A stretch of 64,000 bases of DNA from an uncultured Ruminococcus sp. (lineage in GTDB: Bacteria > Bacillota > Clostridia > Oscillospirales > Ruminococcaceae), in the NCBI GenBank assembly GCA_900543145.1, contig UQPZ01000004.1, positions 1-64,000 of the forward strand, read 5' to 3'. Below are positions 41,431 to 50,610 of this stretch, piece by piece (position 1 is the first letter of the stretch; every line of letters begins with the position of its first letter). The notes below the pieces were generated by a model. The model did not search any database and had not been told where the DNA came from. It saw only the letters and a list, made by a program, of their open reading frames with translations. Position numbers and translations under genes: made by a program.

Positions 41431-41457
41431 AATTTTCAAAAGAGAGAGCTGAATAAT

Positions 41458-42213
41458 ATGAAAGAAAAGGACAGCAAAACAAAAGAATACAGGCAGCAGG
41501 ATAAGGAACGAAAGAGAAATACCGCCAAGCACCGTAAGAGAGTACAGATAATCAGTCTGATAGTTTTTTTTGCGGCTATGGCCGGAGCTACCTATCTTAT
41601 GTGGCCTTTTATAAGTAGTCTGCGTACTGACGAGGGAATGGAAAGCGTAAAGGAAACCCTCAGCAGATACGGCGGACCGGTATCTGTTTTGATATTTACG
41701 GCAATACAGGCGCTGCAGGTAATTATAGCTATTGTCCCGCCGATACAAATAGTCGGAGGATTGCTGTTCGGCTGGTTTTTCGGGGCTATTCTTTCCTTTG
41801 CGGGAGTTGTGCTGGGAAGTCTTGTAATCTTTCTGCTTGTAAAGAAAATAGGAACGCCGATCGTCGAAGCTTTTGTAGATGAAAAGCAGTTGAAAAAGTT
41901 TAAATTCCTTCAGGATGAAAGGAAGCTTACAGGTATTCTTATTGTACTGTATCTTATACCCGGAATACCTAAGGACGTATTGACTTATATAGTTCCCCTT
42001 ACTAAAGTAAGCACAAAGGACTTTTTTATGTATGTAATGCCATGCAGGCTTCCGGCAATTATAATGTCAACTGTTCTTGGCAGCAATGTCGGAAGCGGAA
42101 ACTTTAAAATCGCTATTGGAATAGTTGCGGCGTTTATGGTAATAGGAATTATAGGTTTATTTTTTAAAGACACTATTTTGAACAAAATTAAGCAACATAA
42201 AAAGCAAAAGTAG
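41458..42213 (+). CDS. TVP38/TMEM64 family membrane protein (251 aa)
   Basis: After a basic N-terminal 30 residues, the SNARE-associated Golgi (DedA-like) core appears: I-Q-I-V-G-G-L-L-F-G-W-F-F-G near 100-112, G-x-x-L-G-S-L-V-I-F, and Y-L-I-P-G-I-P-K-D-V-L-T-Y near 165. These proteins move lipids such as undecaprenyl phosphate or phospholipids across the membrane. It is last in the operon and is followed by a terminator. Confidence 0.88.
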   Translation: MKEKDSKTKEYRQQDKERKRNTAKHRKRVQIISLIVFFAAMAGATYLMWPFISSLRTDEGMESVKETLSRYGGPVSVLIFTAIQALQVIIAIVPPIQIVGGLLFGWFFGAILSFAGVVLGSLVIFLLVKKIGTPIVEAFVDEKQLKKFKFLQDERKLTGILIVLYLIPGIPKDVLTYIVPLTKVSTKDFFMYVMPCRLPAIIMSTVLGSNVGSGNFKIAIGIVAAFMVIGIIGLFFKDTILNKIKQHKKQK

Positions 42214-42252
42214 GCGGTTATTCACAAAATTGACCGCCTTACGATTTTTTTA
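42212..42252 (+). terminator. Terminator of the DUF5685/J-domain operon
   Basis: Arms AGGCGGT (42212-42218) and ACCGCCT (42233-42239) are followed by a T-rich tract. The stem begins at the stop codon of the TVP38 gene. Confidence 0.75.
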
Positions 42253-42273
42253 TTGTTTTTTTGAAAAAAGGTA

Positions 42274-42302
42274 TTGACAAGTCGGTTTTATTGTGGTATA
42301 AT
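42274..42302 (+). promoter_or_regulatory. Strong promoter for the tRNA cluster
   Basis: TTGACA (42274-42279), a 17-bp spacer and TATAAT (42297-42302), with an extended -10 TG, form a near-perfect promoter 58 bp before tRNA-Gly. Confidence 0.85.
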
Positions 42303-42359
42303 TAATTTCGTTGATTGAGAGATAATTTGAATGTAGCTTTGCTCGGCAAGTTAACATAT

Positions 42360-42433
42360 GCGGGTGTAGTTCAGTGGTAGAACTCCAGCCTTCCAAGCTG
42401 GTCATGTGGGTTCGATTCCCATCACCCGCTCCA
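42360..42433 (+). tRNA. tRNA-Gly (TCC)
   Basis: A full cloverleaf can be drawn: acceptor GCGGGTG/CACCCGC, D-loop with GTTCAGTGGTAGAAC, anticodon stem CCAGC/GCTGG around loop CTTCCAA (anticodon TCC), T-arm GTGGG-TTCGATT-CCCAT, discriminator T and an encoded CCA. Read from the promoter at 42274. Confidence 0.95.
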
Positions 42434-42473
42434 ATATGCACCTTATGGTGCAATTTTTATGTATATCCTATGT

Positions 42474-42550
42474 GCGCCTTTAGCTCAGCTGGATAGAGCA
42501 ACTGCCTTCTAAGCAGTAGGCCACTGGTTCGAGTCCAGTAAGGCGCGCCA
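42474..42550 (+). tRNA. tRNA-Arg (TCT)
   Basis: The acceptor GCGCCTT pairs with AAGGCGC; the anticodon stem ACTGC/GCAGT encloses CTTCTAA (anticodon TCT); the T-arm is ACTGG-TTCGAGT-CCAGT; the CCA end is encoded. It reads arginine AGA codons. Confidence 0.95.
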
Positions 42551-42558
42551 ATATTTTT

Positions 42559-42597
42559 AAGCACGGACGGCTGATTGCCGCCGAATCGTGCTTTTTT
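42559..42597 (+). terminator. Terminator between tRNA-Arg and tRNA-His
   Basis: AAGCACG (42559-42565) pairs with CGTGCTT (42587-42593), with an inner CGGC/GCCG stem, and T-rich sequence follows. It should end the Gly-Arg transcript at least in part. Confidence 0.65.
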
Positions 42598-42607
42598 ATT
42601 AGCTTAT

Positions 42608-42685
42608 GGTGGGTATAGCGTAGTTGGTTAACGCGTCAGTTTGTGGCACTGAAGACCGTGGGTTCGAATCCCACTATCCACCCCA
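42608..42685 (+). tRNA. tRNA-His (GTG)
   Basis: The acceptor GTGGGTA pairs with TATCCAC, preceded by the encoded G-1 that pairs with C73, a histidine tRNA hallmark. The anticodon loop TTGTGGC gives anticodon GTG; the T-arm is GTGGG-TTCGAAT-CCCAC; CCA is encoded. Confidence 0.95.
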
Positions 42686-42706
42686 TACAGCCTTAATACA
42701 ATGTTA

Positions 42707-42753
42707 TCAGGCATTAAAAAAGCGCATAAAGTATGCGCTTTTTTAATGCCTGA
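42707..42753. terminator. Long bidirectional terminator after tRNA-His
   Basis: A perfect 22-bp stem with a 3-nt loop (left arm 42707-42728, right arm 42732-42753) contains A6/T6 tracts, so it works on either strand. It closes the tRNA cluster. Confidence 0.85.
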
Positions 42754-42772
42754 ATTGTTTTAGTTATAATCA

Positions 42773-42808
42773 AAAAGAGTATCAGTAATGTGCGGCTGAT
42801 ACTCTTTT
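42773..42808 (-). terminator. Original lysS terminator, now cut off from lysS
   Basis: A 13-bp perfect stem (arms 42773-42785 and 42796-42808), with T-rich sequence after it on the minus strand, lies about 30 nt downstream of the displaced lysS stop codon (42837-42839). Before the second element inserted, this would have terminated lysS transcripts. Confidence 0.7.
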
Positions 42809-42836
42809 GCTTTAATATATGATTTTGCTGTAAAGG

Positions 42837-42870
42837 TTATTTGTCAGAAATAGTCTTCATGGTCGGGAAC
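42837..42870 (-). other. Left attachment site with displaced lysS tail
   Basis: On the minus strand, 42870-42837 reads as the end of a lysS frame: F-P-T-M-K-T-I-S-D-K and stop TAA. The first 15 bp are the attachment core shared with 56401-56415. Overlapping it, 42863-42880 is an inverted repeat (TCGGGAA-CCCG-TTCCCGA), the usual form of a tyrosine-integrase core site. Confidence 0.8.
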
Positions 42871-42984
42871 CCGTTCCCGAAAACTCATCACCATTCATAA
42901 CTGCTCAAAAGCCTGTATTTAAATGGTATCTTCATTTTCGGTTTTATGTATCCCTGCAAAGATCTTTAAAGGCAGTCGTCAGTT

Positions 42985-43003
42985 AGTCGTAATTTGGTCG
43001 TAA
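42985..43003 (+). repeat. Left pair of GGTCGTAA-type repeats (possible integrase arm sites)
   Basis: AGTCGTAA (42985) and GGTCGTAA (42996) are spaced 11 bp apart, one helical turn, just inside the left end of the element and next to the integrase remnant. The same pair with the same spacing and orientation lies just inside the right end (56325, 56336). Confidence 0.5.
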
Positions 43004-43008
43004 GGCGC

Positions 43009-44186
43009 TTATGCGTCCTTACCTGCTGTCAGCTCTTTGAAATACTCGTCAAAGCCCGACATTTCCTTTGCTTTGAGTTCTTTGGTGGCATCGGCATAGA
43101 TTCCGAGCGTCGTTTCTACATCGGCGTGTCCGAGAATGTCCTGCATCGCTTTTATGTTCACCCCCGCCTCGCACATTCTTGTCGTGAATGTGTGCCTCAG
43201 CGAGTGATTGCTGAAATTCGGCAGAGTGGTGACTTCCTTGCAATTGCAGTCCCTTATTATCCTCTTGAGCGCTTTGTTTAGCGTGCCATGATGCTGAACA
43301 TTGCCGAAACGGTTCACGAATATAAAATCGGTAAAGTCGTCGATCTGTGCTCTGCATCTGATGCCGATTTCTTCCTGATATGCTTTTTCTTTCAAAAGTG
43401 CAGTTCTCACGATCGGCAACATAGGGATAGTGCGCTTGCCTGCTTCGGTTTTGGGCGTGTTGAATGCAAATGTACAGCCGTCCTGCTTGCCCCTGCTGAA
43501 ATATACCAGCGTATGGTCTATGTGTATCGTGCCTTCGTCAAAGTCAACATCCTCCCAGTGCAAGCCGGTCAGTTCGCCGATATCGGCTGCCAATGCTCAT
43601 ATTTACCGGGCTTGGCAAGAAAATTCTCAAAAATCCTCTGATTCTCAATAGTCAGCGCACGTTTTTTATCATCGTCGGAATTGTGCGCACGTTTCAGCTC
43701 TTTCAATGCGTTGTCCGCCGGGTTGTATCTCAGATAATCGTCCTCAACAGCAAGCTCCAACACATGATGCAAAACTGTATGCACATTGTCGATGCTGTTC
43801 ACCTTTAAATGGCGCTCGTCTGCAAGATGATTGTAAAATGCCCTTACATCGGTACGTTTAAGCTCGGTCAGCTTTATCCTGAGAAAGCTCGGCTCGACAA
43901 ACTGCTCATAGGAACACTTGTAATTCGAGAAGGTGTTGTCCTTCAAACCCTTTTTCAGAGCCTTCCACTTTGCTTAAAGATCGTTCACGGTAAGTGTTTT
44001 TGCAGCTGAATTTATTCCGTCAAGCGTATCCTTCAGCAGAACACGTTCTTTTTCGCGGAGCGCATCAAGCGTCTTAGCATATACCGAATCTCGCTTGCCC
44101 GTCTTATCTCGCCACTTGAATTCAAAGGTATCGTTGGACCTCTGGTATTCGCCCTCCTTATTATCCTTGCGTCTCTCAAAAGTCAT
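43009..44186 (-). pseudogene. Tyrosine integrase, broken by a stop and a frameshift/deletion
   Basis: The N-terminal arm-binding part (44186-43977) stops at TAA 43976-43974, then continues in frame as A-K-W-K-A-L-K-K-G-L-K-D-N-T-F with a SAM-like core-binding domain. A frame change near 43590 joins Y-E-H-W to A-D-I-G-E-L-T-G-L-H-W-E-D, and the segment that should carry the first catalytic arginine is missing. The C-terminal part keeps H-S-L-R-H-T-F, L-G-H and the Tyr of L-G-I-Y. Phage/Tn916-type integrase, almost certainly inactive. Confidence 0.85.
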
Positions 44187-44270
44187 ATATCGAATAAGCC
44201 TTAGCCAGATATTCCTCTAGCTTTAGGCGCTTTATAAGTCTTTTGCTGCCCACCCAAACAGAGGCACACC

Positions 44271-46575
44271 ATGGAACGCTGCGATTTCTGCTCTGTAATG
44301 CGGATTATAACAGAATACCTGAGCGAAACAAAAGCTCCCAATCAGACCGAGCTTGTCTATCTGCTGTTCTCACAGTTTGTGGACGAGCATGACGATTTCG
44401 ATTTTGACAGCGACAGGATTAACCGCTGGCTCAAAGGTAGGGAGCCCGTCAGCCCTAAGATAACCGCATACTATACCCGCGAGGGCTACTTCGAATATCT
44501 CGCCTCCGATATTGAAGAAAAGGTGTTCCCGCTGATGACCAATTCAGATATGGCAGCACAGCGAATATACGATCTGCTGATGAATGATGTGACGGTCTCC
44601 GAGCAAAAGAAAAACGCACTCACTGATATATATTCTCCGCAAAACACCACCGATACCGCCGACCTTATGCAGCCATTCTGCTTTTCGCTATGGAACGCAA
44701 ATTCCAAAAGAACGATGTCAAATCGCTTGCAGGCGGTACACTTTCTACTGTCGTTTCCGATATGATAATGAACTGTGCCGTTCCAAACCCATGCAAGCAT
44801 TTCTGTGGACGAGATAATGAGCTTGTCGAGCTGCACTCTTTGCTTGACACTCACAGCAAAATTTTCATAACAGGTCTCGCGGGTATAGGCAAAAGCGAAT
44901 TTGCTAAAGCCTACGCCAAGACGTATAAAAAGCAGTACACAAATACCCTGTATTTCAGCTATCCCGGCAGCCTGCAAACGCTGATCGAGGATATTATCCT
45001 TGTGGGCGACCTGACGACCGATAACGGCACCGCGCGTTTCAAAAAGCACAACCGATTTCTTCGGAGCCTTAAACCCGACACGCTGATAATCATCGACAAT
45101 TTCAATACGACCGCAGCAAATGAGCCACAGCTTGATGTGCTGATGAAGTACGGCTGTAAGATCATTTTCACCACACGTTCCCGCTTTGAAATCGGCTTCA
45201 CCTATGAGCTTGGCGAAATTACCGACCTTAAAAGCCTTGTTGATTTGTCGGCATATTTCTATTCCGCCGCGCAGGAAAACCGCCCGACCGTTGAAAGCAT
45301 TATCGAGACCGTCCACCGACATACGCAGTCTGTTGAGCTGTCCGCAAGGCTTTTGCAGACGGGAATTTTAGAGCCTGCCGAGGTGCTTGAAAAGCTGCGC
45401 GAGAGCACCGCCGCACCCGATGCTCCCGACAAAATATCCGTCATTAAGTACGGTCACAGCAAAAAGGCGACCTACCGCGATCACATCAGAACGCTTTTCT
45501 CGCCCTTTGCGCTGACCGATGATGTTCGCGCCGTCCTTAGATATGCGGCATTTATCCCTGCGGGCGGTATGCGTTCAAGGCTTTTTGCAAGGCTCCCAGG
45601 ACTTGAAACGACCGACACGGTAAACAATCTTATCGAGCTCGGTCTGCTGCAAAATCCCGGAATGGATATTATCACGCTCCACCCGCTTGTGCAAGAGATT
45701 ATCATCGCAGACTTTGCGCCCGACACCGAAAACTGCCGACCCTTGCTTGATAATATTCACCGAATTTGCCTGCATCATGGCATCGATATTCCGTATTATG
45801 AAGTGCTGTTCGGCATGGTCGAAAGCATCGCGGACAGCATCATCCTTTGCGATAAAGCCGACTATCTGCTGTTCATCGAGGACGTTTTCTCCTATGCCAA
45901 GAAATACTGCAGTTCAGCCATTATGAAAAAGTTGGTCAGCGTTATGTCAGATATGCTTTCCGATGATAACATCGGCACACAGAATGACCGAGCATTATTA
46001 CTGAACAATAAAGCCTCCTGCATAGGACTTCTTGACGGCAATTATGCAAAAGCTATTGAGCTTGGAAAGCGTGCCATAAAGCTATGTAACGTAGATGAAA
46101 ACCTATTGCTTGCCGCCAATCTGAATATGAATCTCGGCTATCTCTATCAGTACAGCGGTTAGCCGGAGTTTGCCAAGCCGCAAATAGAAAAGGCGATGCA
46201 GATGCTTTCTGCCGCAGACGCGCCCACTCACGACCTTGTGATAATGAGCCACAACTACGCAGGGCTTCTCGCCGAAACAGGCGAACCCGTCCGAGCCGTA
46301 ACAGCTCTGCAAAAATGCTCCGAGCTTGTCAAGGCGACCAATTCCGAAATGTCAGCCGACTATGCTGACCTGATTTTCGATATTGCCGCAATCACGATCC
46401 AGACAAGCGGTGTGCAGGCCGCCGAGCAGTATTTTATCCGCGCGTTCAGGATATACCGCACGGTGCTGACCGATGGGAAAAAGCCGCGCTTGCCGCTAAG
46501 TATTTTGAGCGTGTGGAAATAGCAAGCCTGCCGAAATATCTTGCGTTTAATGATAGTGATTCCGCAGAAGAATGA
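44271..46575 (+). pseudogene. STAND/NB-ARC-type ATPase with TPR-like repeats, broken
   Basis: The N-terminal helical domain (from 44271 or ATG 44298) loses frame near 44667, where one extra base would rejoin D-L to A-A-I-L-L-F-A-M-E-R-K. The NTPase part has Walker A G-L-A-G-I-G-K-S and a D-x-x-D-like I-I-I-D-N-F. TPR-like helices follow. A TAG at 46160-46162 interrupts S-G / P-E-F-A-K-P, and another frameshift in the A5 run at 46478-46482 separates the end (K-Y-F-E-R-V-E-I ... S-A-E-E). STAND proteins act as switches, in regulation or phage defence. Not functional as it stands. Confidence 0.8.
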
Positions 46576-46680
46576 GTAACATCATCTTGAACGCCGTCGT
46601 ACTTTGCGTCTGACTTTAGGCTCTATCGTTCTGTTTTCGGTGCACTTTATGACAGGTGCAGGCTTCTTTGCAAGCGCATA

Positions 46681-47513
46681 CTAAATTCCTTTTCTTGTAT
46701 ATTCCTCTCCCAGCCTGCTTCCGCGAACGGAAACAGGCTTTCCATTTTTGTTCAGATACTTCGGGTGCCGATATGACACTATATTCCCCGCGACCCTGCA
46801 TTTGACATTGTAATGCTCATAAAGTGCTTGGATAACATCATCAAATGTGTGATTTTCGGGGGCATTTATCTCTGTCTTAATTGCTTCTCTCAGCTCGTCC
46901 TTAAAGCTCTCCGCACCGCGCTTTTTCATCTGCGCTTCTCCGAATGTCAGATTGTCCTTTTGAAGCTAGAGATTGTGATTGTAAAAATCCTGCCGCACCG
47001 AGTTTGTCAGACCGTACTCCATACATTTCTCGCCCAGCCACTCCGACATCTCATAAAGGTCTTTTTCACTTCTGCGGTATGGTTTTCCGGTATTGACATT
47101 CAAGTTGCTGATGAGAAAATGTGCGTGAACATGGTCGGTATCGGTATGCACCGCGATTAGCACCTCATACCCCTTGCTATGAATGAAATGCTCCGCAAAC
47201 TCCTTTGATATTTCAAACGCAATCTTGTGTGAGATATTATCATCGGGGTGAAATGAGATCGACATCTTGTGCGCTAGAATGGTATTCGCCTTGTGCTTGG
47301 AATAGCTCTTGCCGTTCAGCTTTCTTTTCACCAGAATGCAGTTGGCAAAGTTGTCGGGTCACAGCCGAGCGCGGTATATAGTCCCTCGCGGGTCTTGCTA
47401 ACACCATTTTCAATCTGCTCCTTCTGTCTGCCGAGCATATATTTTTCCGCCGATTTCAGTGAGCCGACCGACTTGCAGGGCTTGTAATCTACGTTGACAT
47501 TCCCGAACGGCAT
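46681..47513 (-). pseudogene. MOBP-type relaxase of the second element, broken
   Basis: Together the pieces encode a relaxase of about 277 residues. The start (47513) reads K-S-A-E-K-Y-M-L-G-R-Q ... T-A-L-G-C-D-P. One base is missing near 47360, after which D-N-F-A-N-C-I-L-V-K-R-K follows in another frame. The metal site H-T-D-T-D-H-V-H-A-H-F is intact. A TAG at 46968-46966 then interrupts N-H-N-L / L-Q-K-D-N-L-T-F before the last 94 residues. It follows mobC directly, as in functional mobilisation modules. Confidence 0.83.
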
Positions 47514-47863
47514 TAGTCATCCGTTGCTTTTCTGACCTTCGGTTTATCCAAAAACTGCGACAGCCGTTCAAGCGCATCGCAAAACGAGTCCTGCATTTTG
47601 TGAAGCTCGCGAAGTGCCTCGCCGTCCTGCATGATGTTCACCAGATATGCGACCTGATTGAGATTTACGCCCATCTTCCTAAGCTCGTGGACGATCTCTT
47701 TTATCTCATCATCAAAGCGGTACACCGTTATATTTGAGCCGCGCATTAGCTTTACAAAGAAATCGGTCTTGCTCAGCCCGCTTGTCCTGCACTTGAGCTC
47801 AAATGTCGCAAGCTCTTTTTCGGTCAGATGTATGTTGAATTGTCTGTCTCTTGTTCTGTTCAT
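47513..47863 (-). CDS. mobC: MobC-family relaxosome protein of the second element (116 aa)
   Basis: The gene is open: N-terminal R-Q-F-N-I-H-L-T-E-K-E-L-A-T-F ribbon-helix-helix-like segment, then S-K-T-D-F-F-V-K-L-M-R-G and the MobC motif L-R-K-M-G-V-N-L-N-Q-V-A-Y-L-V-N. The ATG at 47863 has GGAGG six bases upstream. It is next to the broken relaxase, with the stop overlapping its start. MobC would load the relaxase on oriT, but its partner here is defective. Confidence 0.87.
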   Translation of the reverse strand: MNRTRDRQFNIHLTEKELATFELKCRTSGLSKTDFFVKLMRGSNITVYRFDDEIKEIVHELRKMGVNLNQVAYLVNIMQDGEALRELHKMQDSFCDALERLSQFLDKPKVRKATDD

Positions 47864-47865
47864 TC

Positions 47866-48250
47866 TCATCCTCCCACAAAGTCAATATCTATATCATCGG
47901 TAGGGGGATCTGTAGTTGTAGTTTTCTTTTTTAACGTTTGCACCATGTCATACGGTATCTGCACATTGGAAAGGCAGCCCGCCAGAAATATGGGCAAGAC
48001 CTTTTGCAGTGATACCTCCACTGCCGAAACTATCTGCTCTACAAAGCGTTCCTCGCGCTAGCGGGTTTCAAAGTACGGATCGTCCTCAAGCGTGTAATAC
48101 CGCTTGAAATACTCCGTTACCGCCAGAGCGACCGGCCTGACTGTATGACTTGAATTTCTCCTTGTCCATGCTTTGCAAATACTCCCATGCTTGCCGATTA
48201 AGCGGCTTGTCGAGGTTAAAGCGCAGGGTCGTACACTTAATATTATTCAT
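47866..48250 (-). pseudogene. ParR-like partner of the ParM gene, broken
   Basis: From ATG 48250 the frame reads M-N-N-I-K-C-T-T-L-R-F-N-L-D-K-P-L-N-R-Q-A-W-E-Y-L. A frameshift near 48150 leads into V-A-L-A-V-T-E-Y-F-K-R-Y-Y-T-L-E-D-D-P-Y-F-E-T-R, a TAG at 48060-48058, then E-E-R-F-V-E-Q-I-V-S-A-V-E and a Thr/Asp tail. A small protein with a DNA-binding-like start directly after a ParM gene is the normal place and look of a ParR centromere-binding adaptor; I infer that role. Confidence 0.6.
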
Positions 48251-48254
48251 ACGA

Positions 48255-49139
48255 TCACCCCTTACTTAACCGCTGATATGCGATAGTCTCAAAGCCCTCT
48301 GCAGCCGCACATATATCATCGATCATCGTTACGCGGTTTGCATCATACTCTACGAAATTCCTGATGATACAGCCACCTCCGCCCGCAACGTAAAGCCGTA
48401 TCAGCTCGGGGTCGTATTCATATTTTGCAAGCGCTTCAAACAGCTTTGCACAATACTTTTCCGGAATATCCGCCTTGCCGGTGCGGATTACCTGCTCAAT
48501 GATCTCATCGTCGATCTTGGTGCAGAAGCTGTCCATTACGGCATTCTTAGCCGCTATCACGTACTGGTCAACGCCCAGCTTTTCGGTGTAGCATTTGCTC
48601 TCGATTGGGCGCTTGTTGTTGATAAACATAATATTCATCGTGCCGTTGCCGATGTCGGCAAGCATATTCACGCCCGTGAGCTGCGGGAGCATGTCCACCA
48701 CAGCCGGATAACCTTGCGGATAGACCGAGCAGCCGACAATGTGCAGCTTGTAGGTCACATCGTTAAAAACGAATTTCACATTCTTGTTCTTCATTATGTA
48801 TCTGCGGAAGTCCTCTCGCTGCGTTTTCACCCAAGTCAGCGGCAGTCCTGCTGCGATGTGGACATCAGCCTCAGTCGTGTAAGTGCAGTGCAGCTCCTGA
48901 GCCGCAGCTGCCAGCGTCAGCAGGTAAAAGTCATCATCCATAGACTTATCCGCCACAAACGGCTTACGTCCCTCACCAATGCGATAATACGTTTCATCAT
49001 ACAGCAGGATATTTCCTTCAAAGGTCGGCTTGCTTTTGCAGGCATTGATGCCCATCGGAATGATTGTGTTCGCCGTTTTGATATTTCCGTAGCCGTGTTC
49101 GATGCCGATGATCTTCAATACTGTTTTCAATTCTCTCAT
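48255..49139 (-). CDS. ParM/StbA-type actin-like ATPase (294 aa)
   Basis: The protein has the actin-like order of motifs: G-I-E-H-G-Y-G-N-I-K-T near the N-terminus (phosphate 1), L-A-D-I-G-N-G-T-M-N near residue 170 (phosphate 2) and V-A-G-G-G-G near 268 (adenosine). ParM filaments push plasmid copies apart. The ATG at 49139 is preferred (GGAGG seven bases upstream). A partition gene suggests the element can exist as a circle. Its upstream region holds iteron-like repeats, and its presumed ParR partner is broken. Confidence 0.82.
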   Translation of the reverse strand: MRELKTVLKIIGIEHGYGNIKTANTIIPMGINACKSKPTFEGNILLYDETYYRIGEGRKPFVADKSMDDDFYLLTLAAAAQELHCTYTTEADVHIAAGLPLTWVKTQREDFRRYIMKNKNVKFVFNDVTYKLHIVGCSVYPQGYPAVVDMLPQLTGVNMLADIGNGTMNIMFINNKRPIESKCYTEKLGVDQYVIAAKNAVMDSFCTKIDDEIIEQVIRTGKADIPEKYCAKLFEALAKYEYDPELIRLYVAGGGGCIIRNFVEYDANRVTMIDDICAAAEGFETIAYQRLSKG

Positions 49140-49202
49140 TCGCATGCCTCCATTCAAATCGGTGCGGGTTGGTATGCCTATCATACCTCTCCGCATTATC
49201 TA

Positions 49203-49298
49203 TGATACCACAGATTATCCGATATGGCATTGAGCGGAAATTAACTTGATACTGACAGATTTTATGCTGCACTTTTTCGTTTGATACCAAAGATTATC
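49203..49298. repeat. Iteron-like repeats TGATACCAMAGATTATC upstream of parM
   Basis: TGATACCACAGATTATC (49203) and TGATACCAAAGATTATC (49282) differ at one base; a degenerate third copy, TGATACTGACAGATTTT, lies between them at 49247. All have the same orientation. Repeats of this kind upstream of a parM gene usually form the centromere bound by ParR. Confidence 0.6.
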
Positions 49299-49448
49299 TC
49301 GGCGCATACGCGCCTGATATTTGTATTTGCAATATTCAGTATGAAAAATGAGTGCAAAAAAACAGCGGTACCGAACAGATTAAGTTTTGGTATCGCTGCA
49401 ATGATTTTTCGTGCAATAAATACACCAGCGCACATAGGCGCTTGTAAT

Positions 49449-49543
49449 GCCGATAAGATTATCGGCATAGGCAGGTAGCACCGCAGGCTATACAAATCCC
49501 GGCTAAAGATGGGTTTTGCATAGCTTTCTGCGGTACTACCTGC
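49449..49543. other. Large inverted repeat and small palindrome, possible oriT
   Basis: GCCGATAA-GA-TTATCGGC (49449-49466) is a perfect palindrome. Next to it, 49471-49500 and 49511-49543 are inverted copies of about 30 nt with few mismatches (GCAGGTAG-accgcag-...-CCC), separated by 10 nt. No T-run follows. In a mobilisable element with mobC and a relaxase gene, such a structure is a good oriT candidate; a replication origin is the alternative. Confidence 0.45.
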
Positions 49544-49665
49544 TCAGAGGGGAAAAATTCCCCTCCGAGACCTCCCCGGAAGAATCATACGATTCAGGAA
49601 AAAGATAAACAGTACCGAGCTAATGAACACGATACCGTCCTAATACTATAATCCTTTGTTTGATA

Positions 49666-50610
49666 TTATACTTTTATAATATGATATCCTTGAGGTTCAA
49701 TAAACCATTTATCTGAATTAATGATTATTTCTGCCGGATTATTTATTATTTCAGGTGAATACTCTAAATTATTGATTTTGTTTAATTCTACCAAATACAA
49801 GTAATATGATTTCCCTTTTAGCTTAGCAATTTCATATTCGTTTTTTGACCAATAAAATCCTACATTTGATATTGCTTTAACTTCAATAAAGCGATCTGGC
49901 ATTTGAGAAGTGTCGAAATTGAATGATACTATATCATAGCCGGCTGCAACATCTATTTCAGAAATACGTTTTATTTTGTCGCATAATGGTTTACCAATAC
50001 GTTTCTTTTCGTAATCCAAAACAAATAACTCCGCTTTTTCACCTGCAAGTTCGTTATCAACTAATTGTTTTTTTAGTTGTTCTAAAGAAATCTGTCTCCG
50101 TTCTACTCTACAATGTTCAGCTATTAAGGAATCATATGTAGAAGAAATATATAACTTTGAACTGTTTAAATCTCTTATCGGAACAAAAAAACCTTGACCA
50201 ATAAGCATATTCCTAACTGTTGAAAATGACAGAGGCAAAAATTCATTTTTAAAAGCATAGCAACACTGTACAGAATCATAAAAAAACATAGTTGAGTTTA
50301 TAATCTCCGATTTGAATAGCTGTGCTACTGTAATTTTTATTAATTCATCATTTAATGCTATGTTGTCAGACAAAAAATCTAATAATGCAGGAGAAAGTGA
50401 AATTCTATCAGACTCAATTTGAATCCATCCCAATATGCGACAATATGTAATAAGGTCATCTACAGAAATATTGCACTTTCCAGGGGCGTGTGCACAAATA
50501 ACTTTTGCATCTTGTATACTAATTATTTTGCTGCCAACTACCTCGCAAATAAAGTAAAGCAAGCCATCTTTCCCACCAAAATACTTAAGATTTTTTAGTT
50601 CTTCTAACAT
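49666..50610 (-). CDS. DUF3883 restriction-nuclease-like protein (314 aa)
   Basis: The N-terminal 170 residues are helical, possibly target or partner binding. The C-terminal domain has the DUF3883 pattern: A-E-L-F-V-L-D-Y-E-K-K-R with Glu194, G-Y-D-I with Asp226, then R-F-I-E-V-K-A with Glu243 and Lys245, and N-E-Y-E-I-A ... Y-Y-L-Y-L-V. The E...D...ExK series fits a PD-(D/E)XK nuclease. It is last in the operon and overlaps the SNF2 helicase gene by 26 nt. I infer it is the DNA-cutting part of the system. Confidence 0.78.
   Translation of the reverse strand: MLEELKNLKYFGGKDGLLYFICEVVGSKIISIQDAKVICAHAPGKCNISVDDLITYCRILGWIQIESDRISLSPALLDFLSDNIALNDELIKITVAQLFKSEIINSTMFFYDSVQCCYAFKNEFLPLSFSTVRNMLIGQGFFVPIRDLNSSKLYISSTYDSLIAEHCRVERRQISLEQLKKQLVDNELAGEKAELFVLDYEKKRIGKPLCDKIKRISEIDVAAGYDIVSFNFDTSQMPDRFIEVKAISNVGFYWSKNEYEIAKLKGKSYYLYLVELNKINNLEYSPEIINNPAEIIINSDKWFIEPQGYHIIKV

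Larger units (their letters stand above)
49140..49665. other. Non-coding control region of the second element (iterons and dyads)
   Basis: No gene is evident in 526 bp. It holds the iteron-like repeats listed at 49203-49298, an imperfect inverted repeat around 49363-49398 (CAGCGGTACCGAA against TTTTGGTATCGCTG), the dyads at 49449-49543, and several further GATACC/GTACCG words up to 49,640. Such density is typical of a centromere or transfer origin rather than a plain promoter. Confidence 0.6.

Noticed and set aside
42360..42685. tRNA genes as the integration site of the neighbouring elements
   Set aside because: The tRNA 3' ends are not duplicated nearby; the right-hand element clearly uses lysS, and the ICE ends over 3 kb to the left.
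46160..48060. TAG codons in three genes of the lysS element read as pyrrolysine or suppressed stops
   Set aside because: Each of these genes also carries a frameshift and the integrase has a TAA, so ordinary decay explains the data; no suppressor tRNA or pyl genes are visible.
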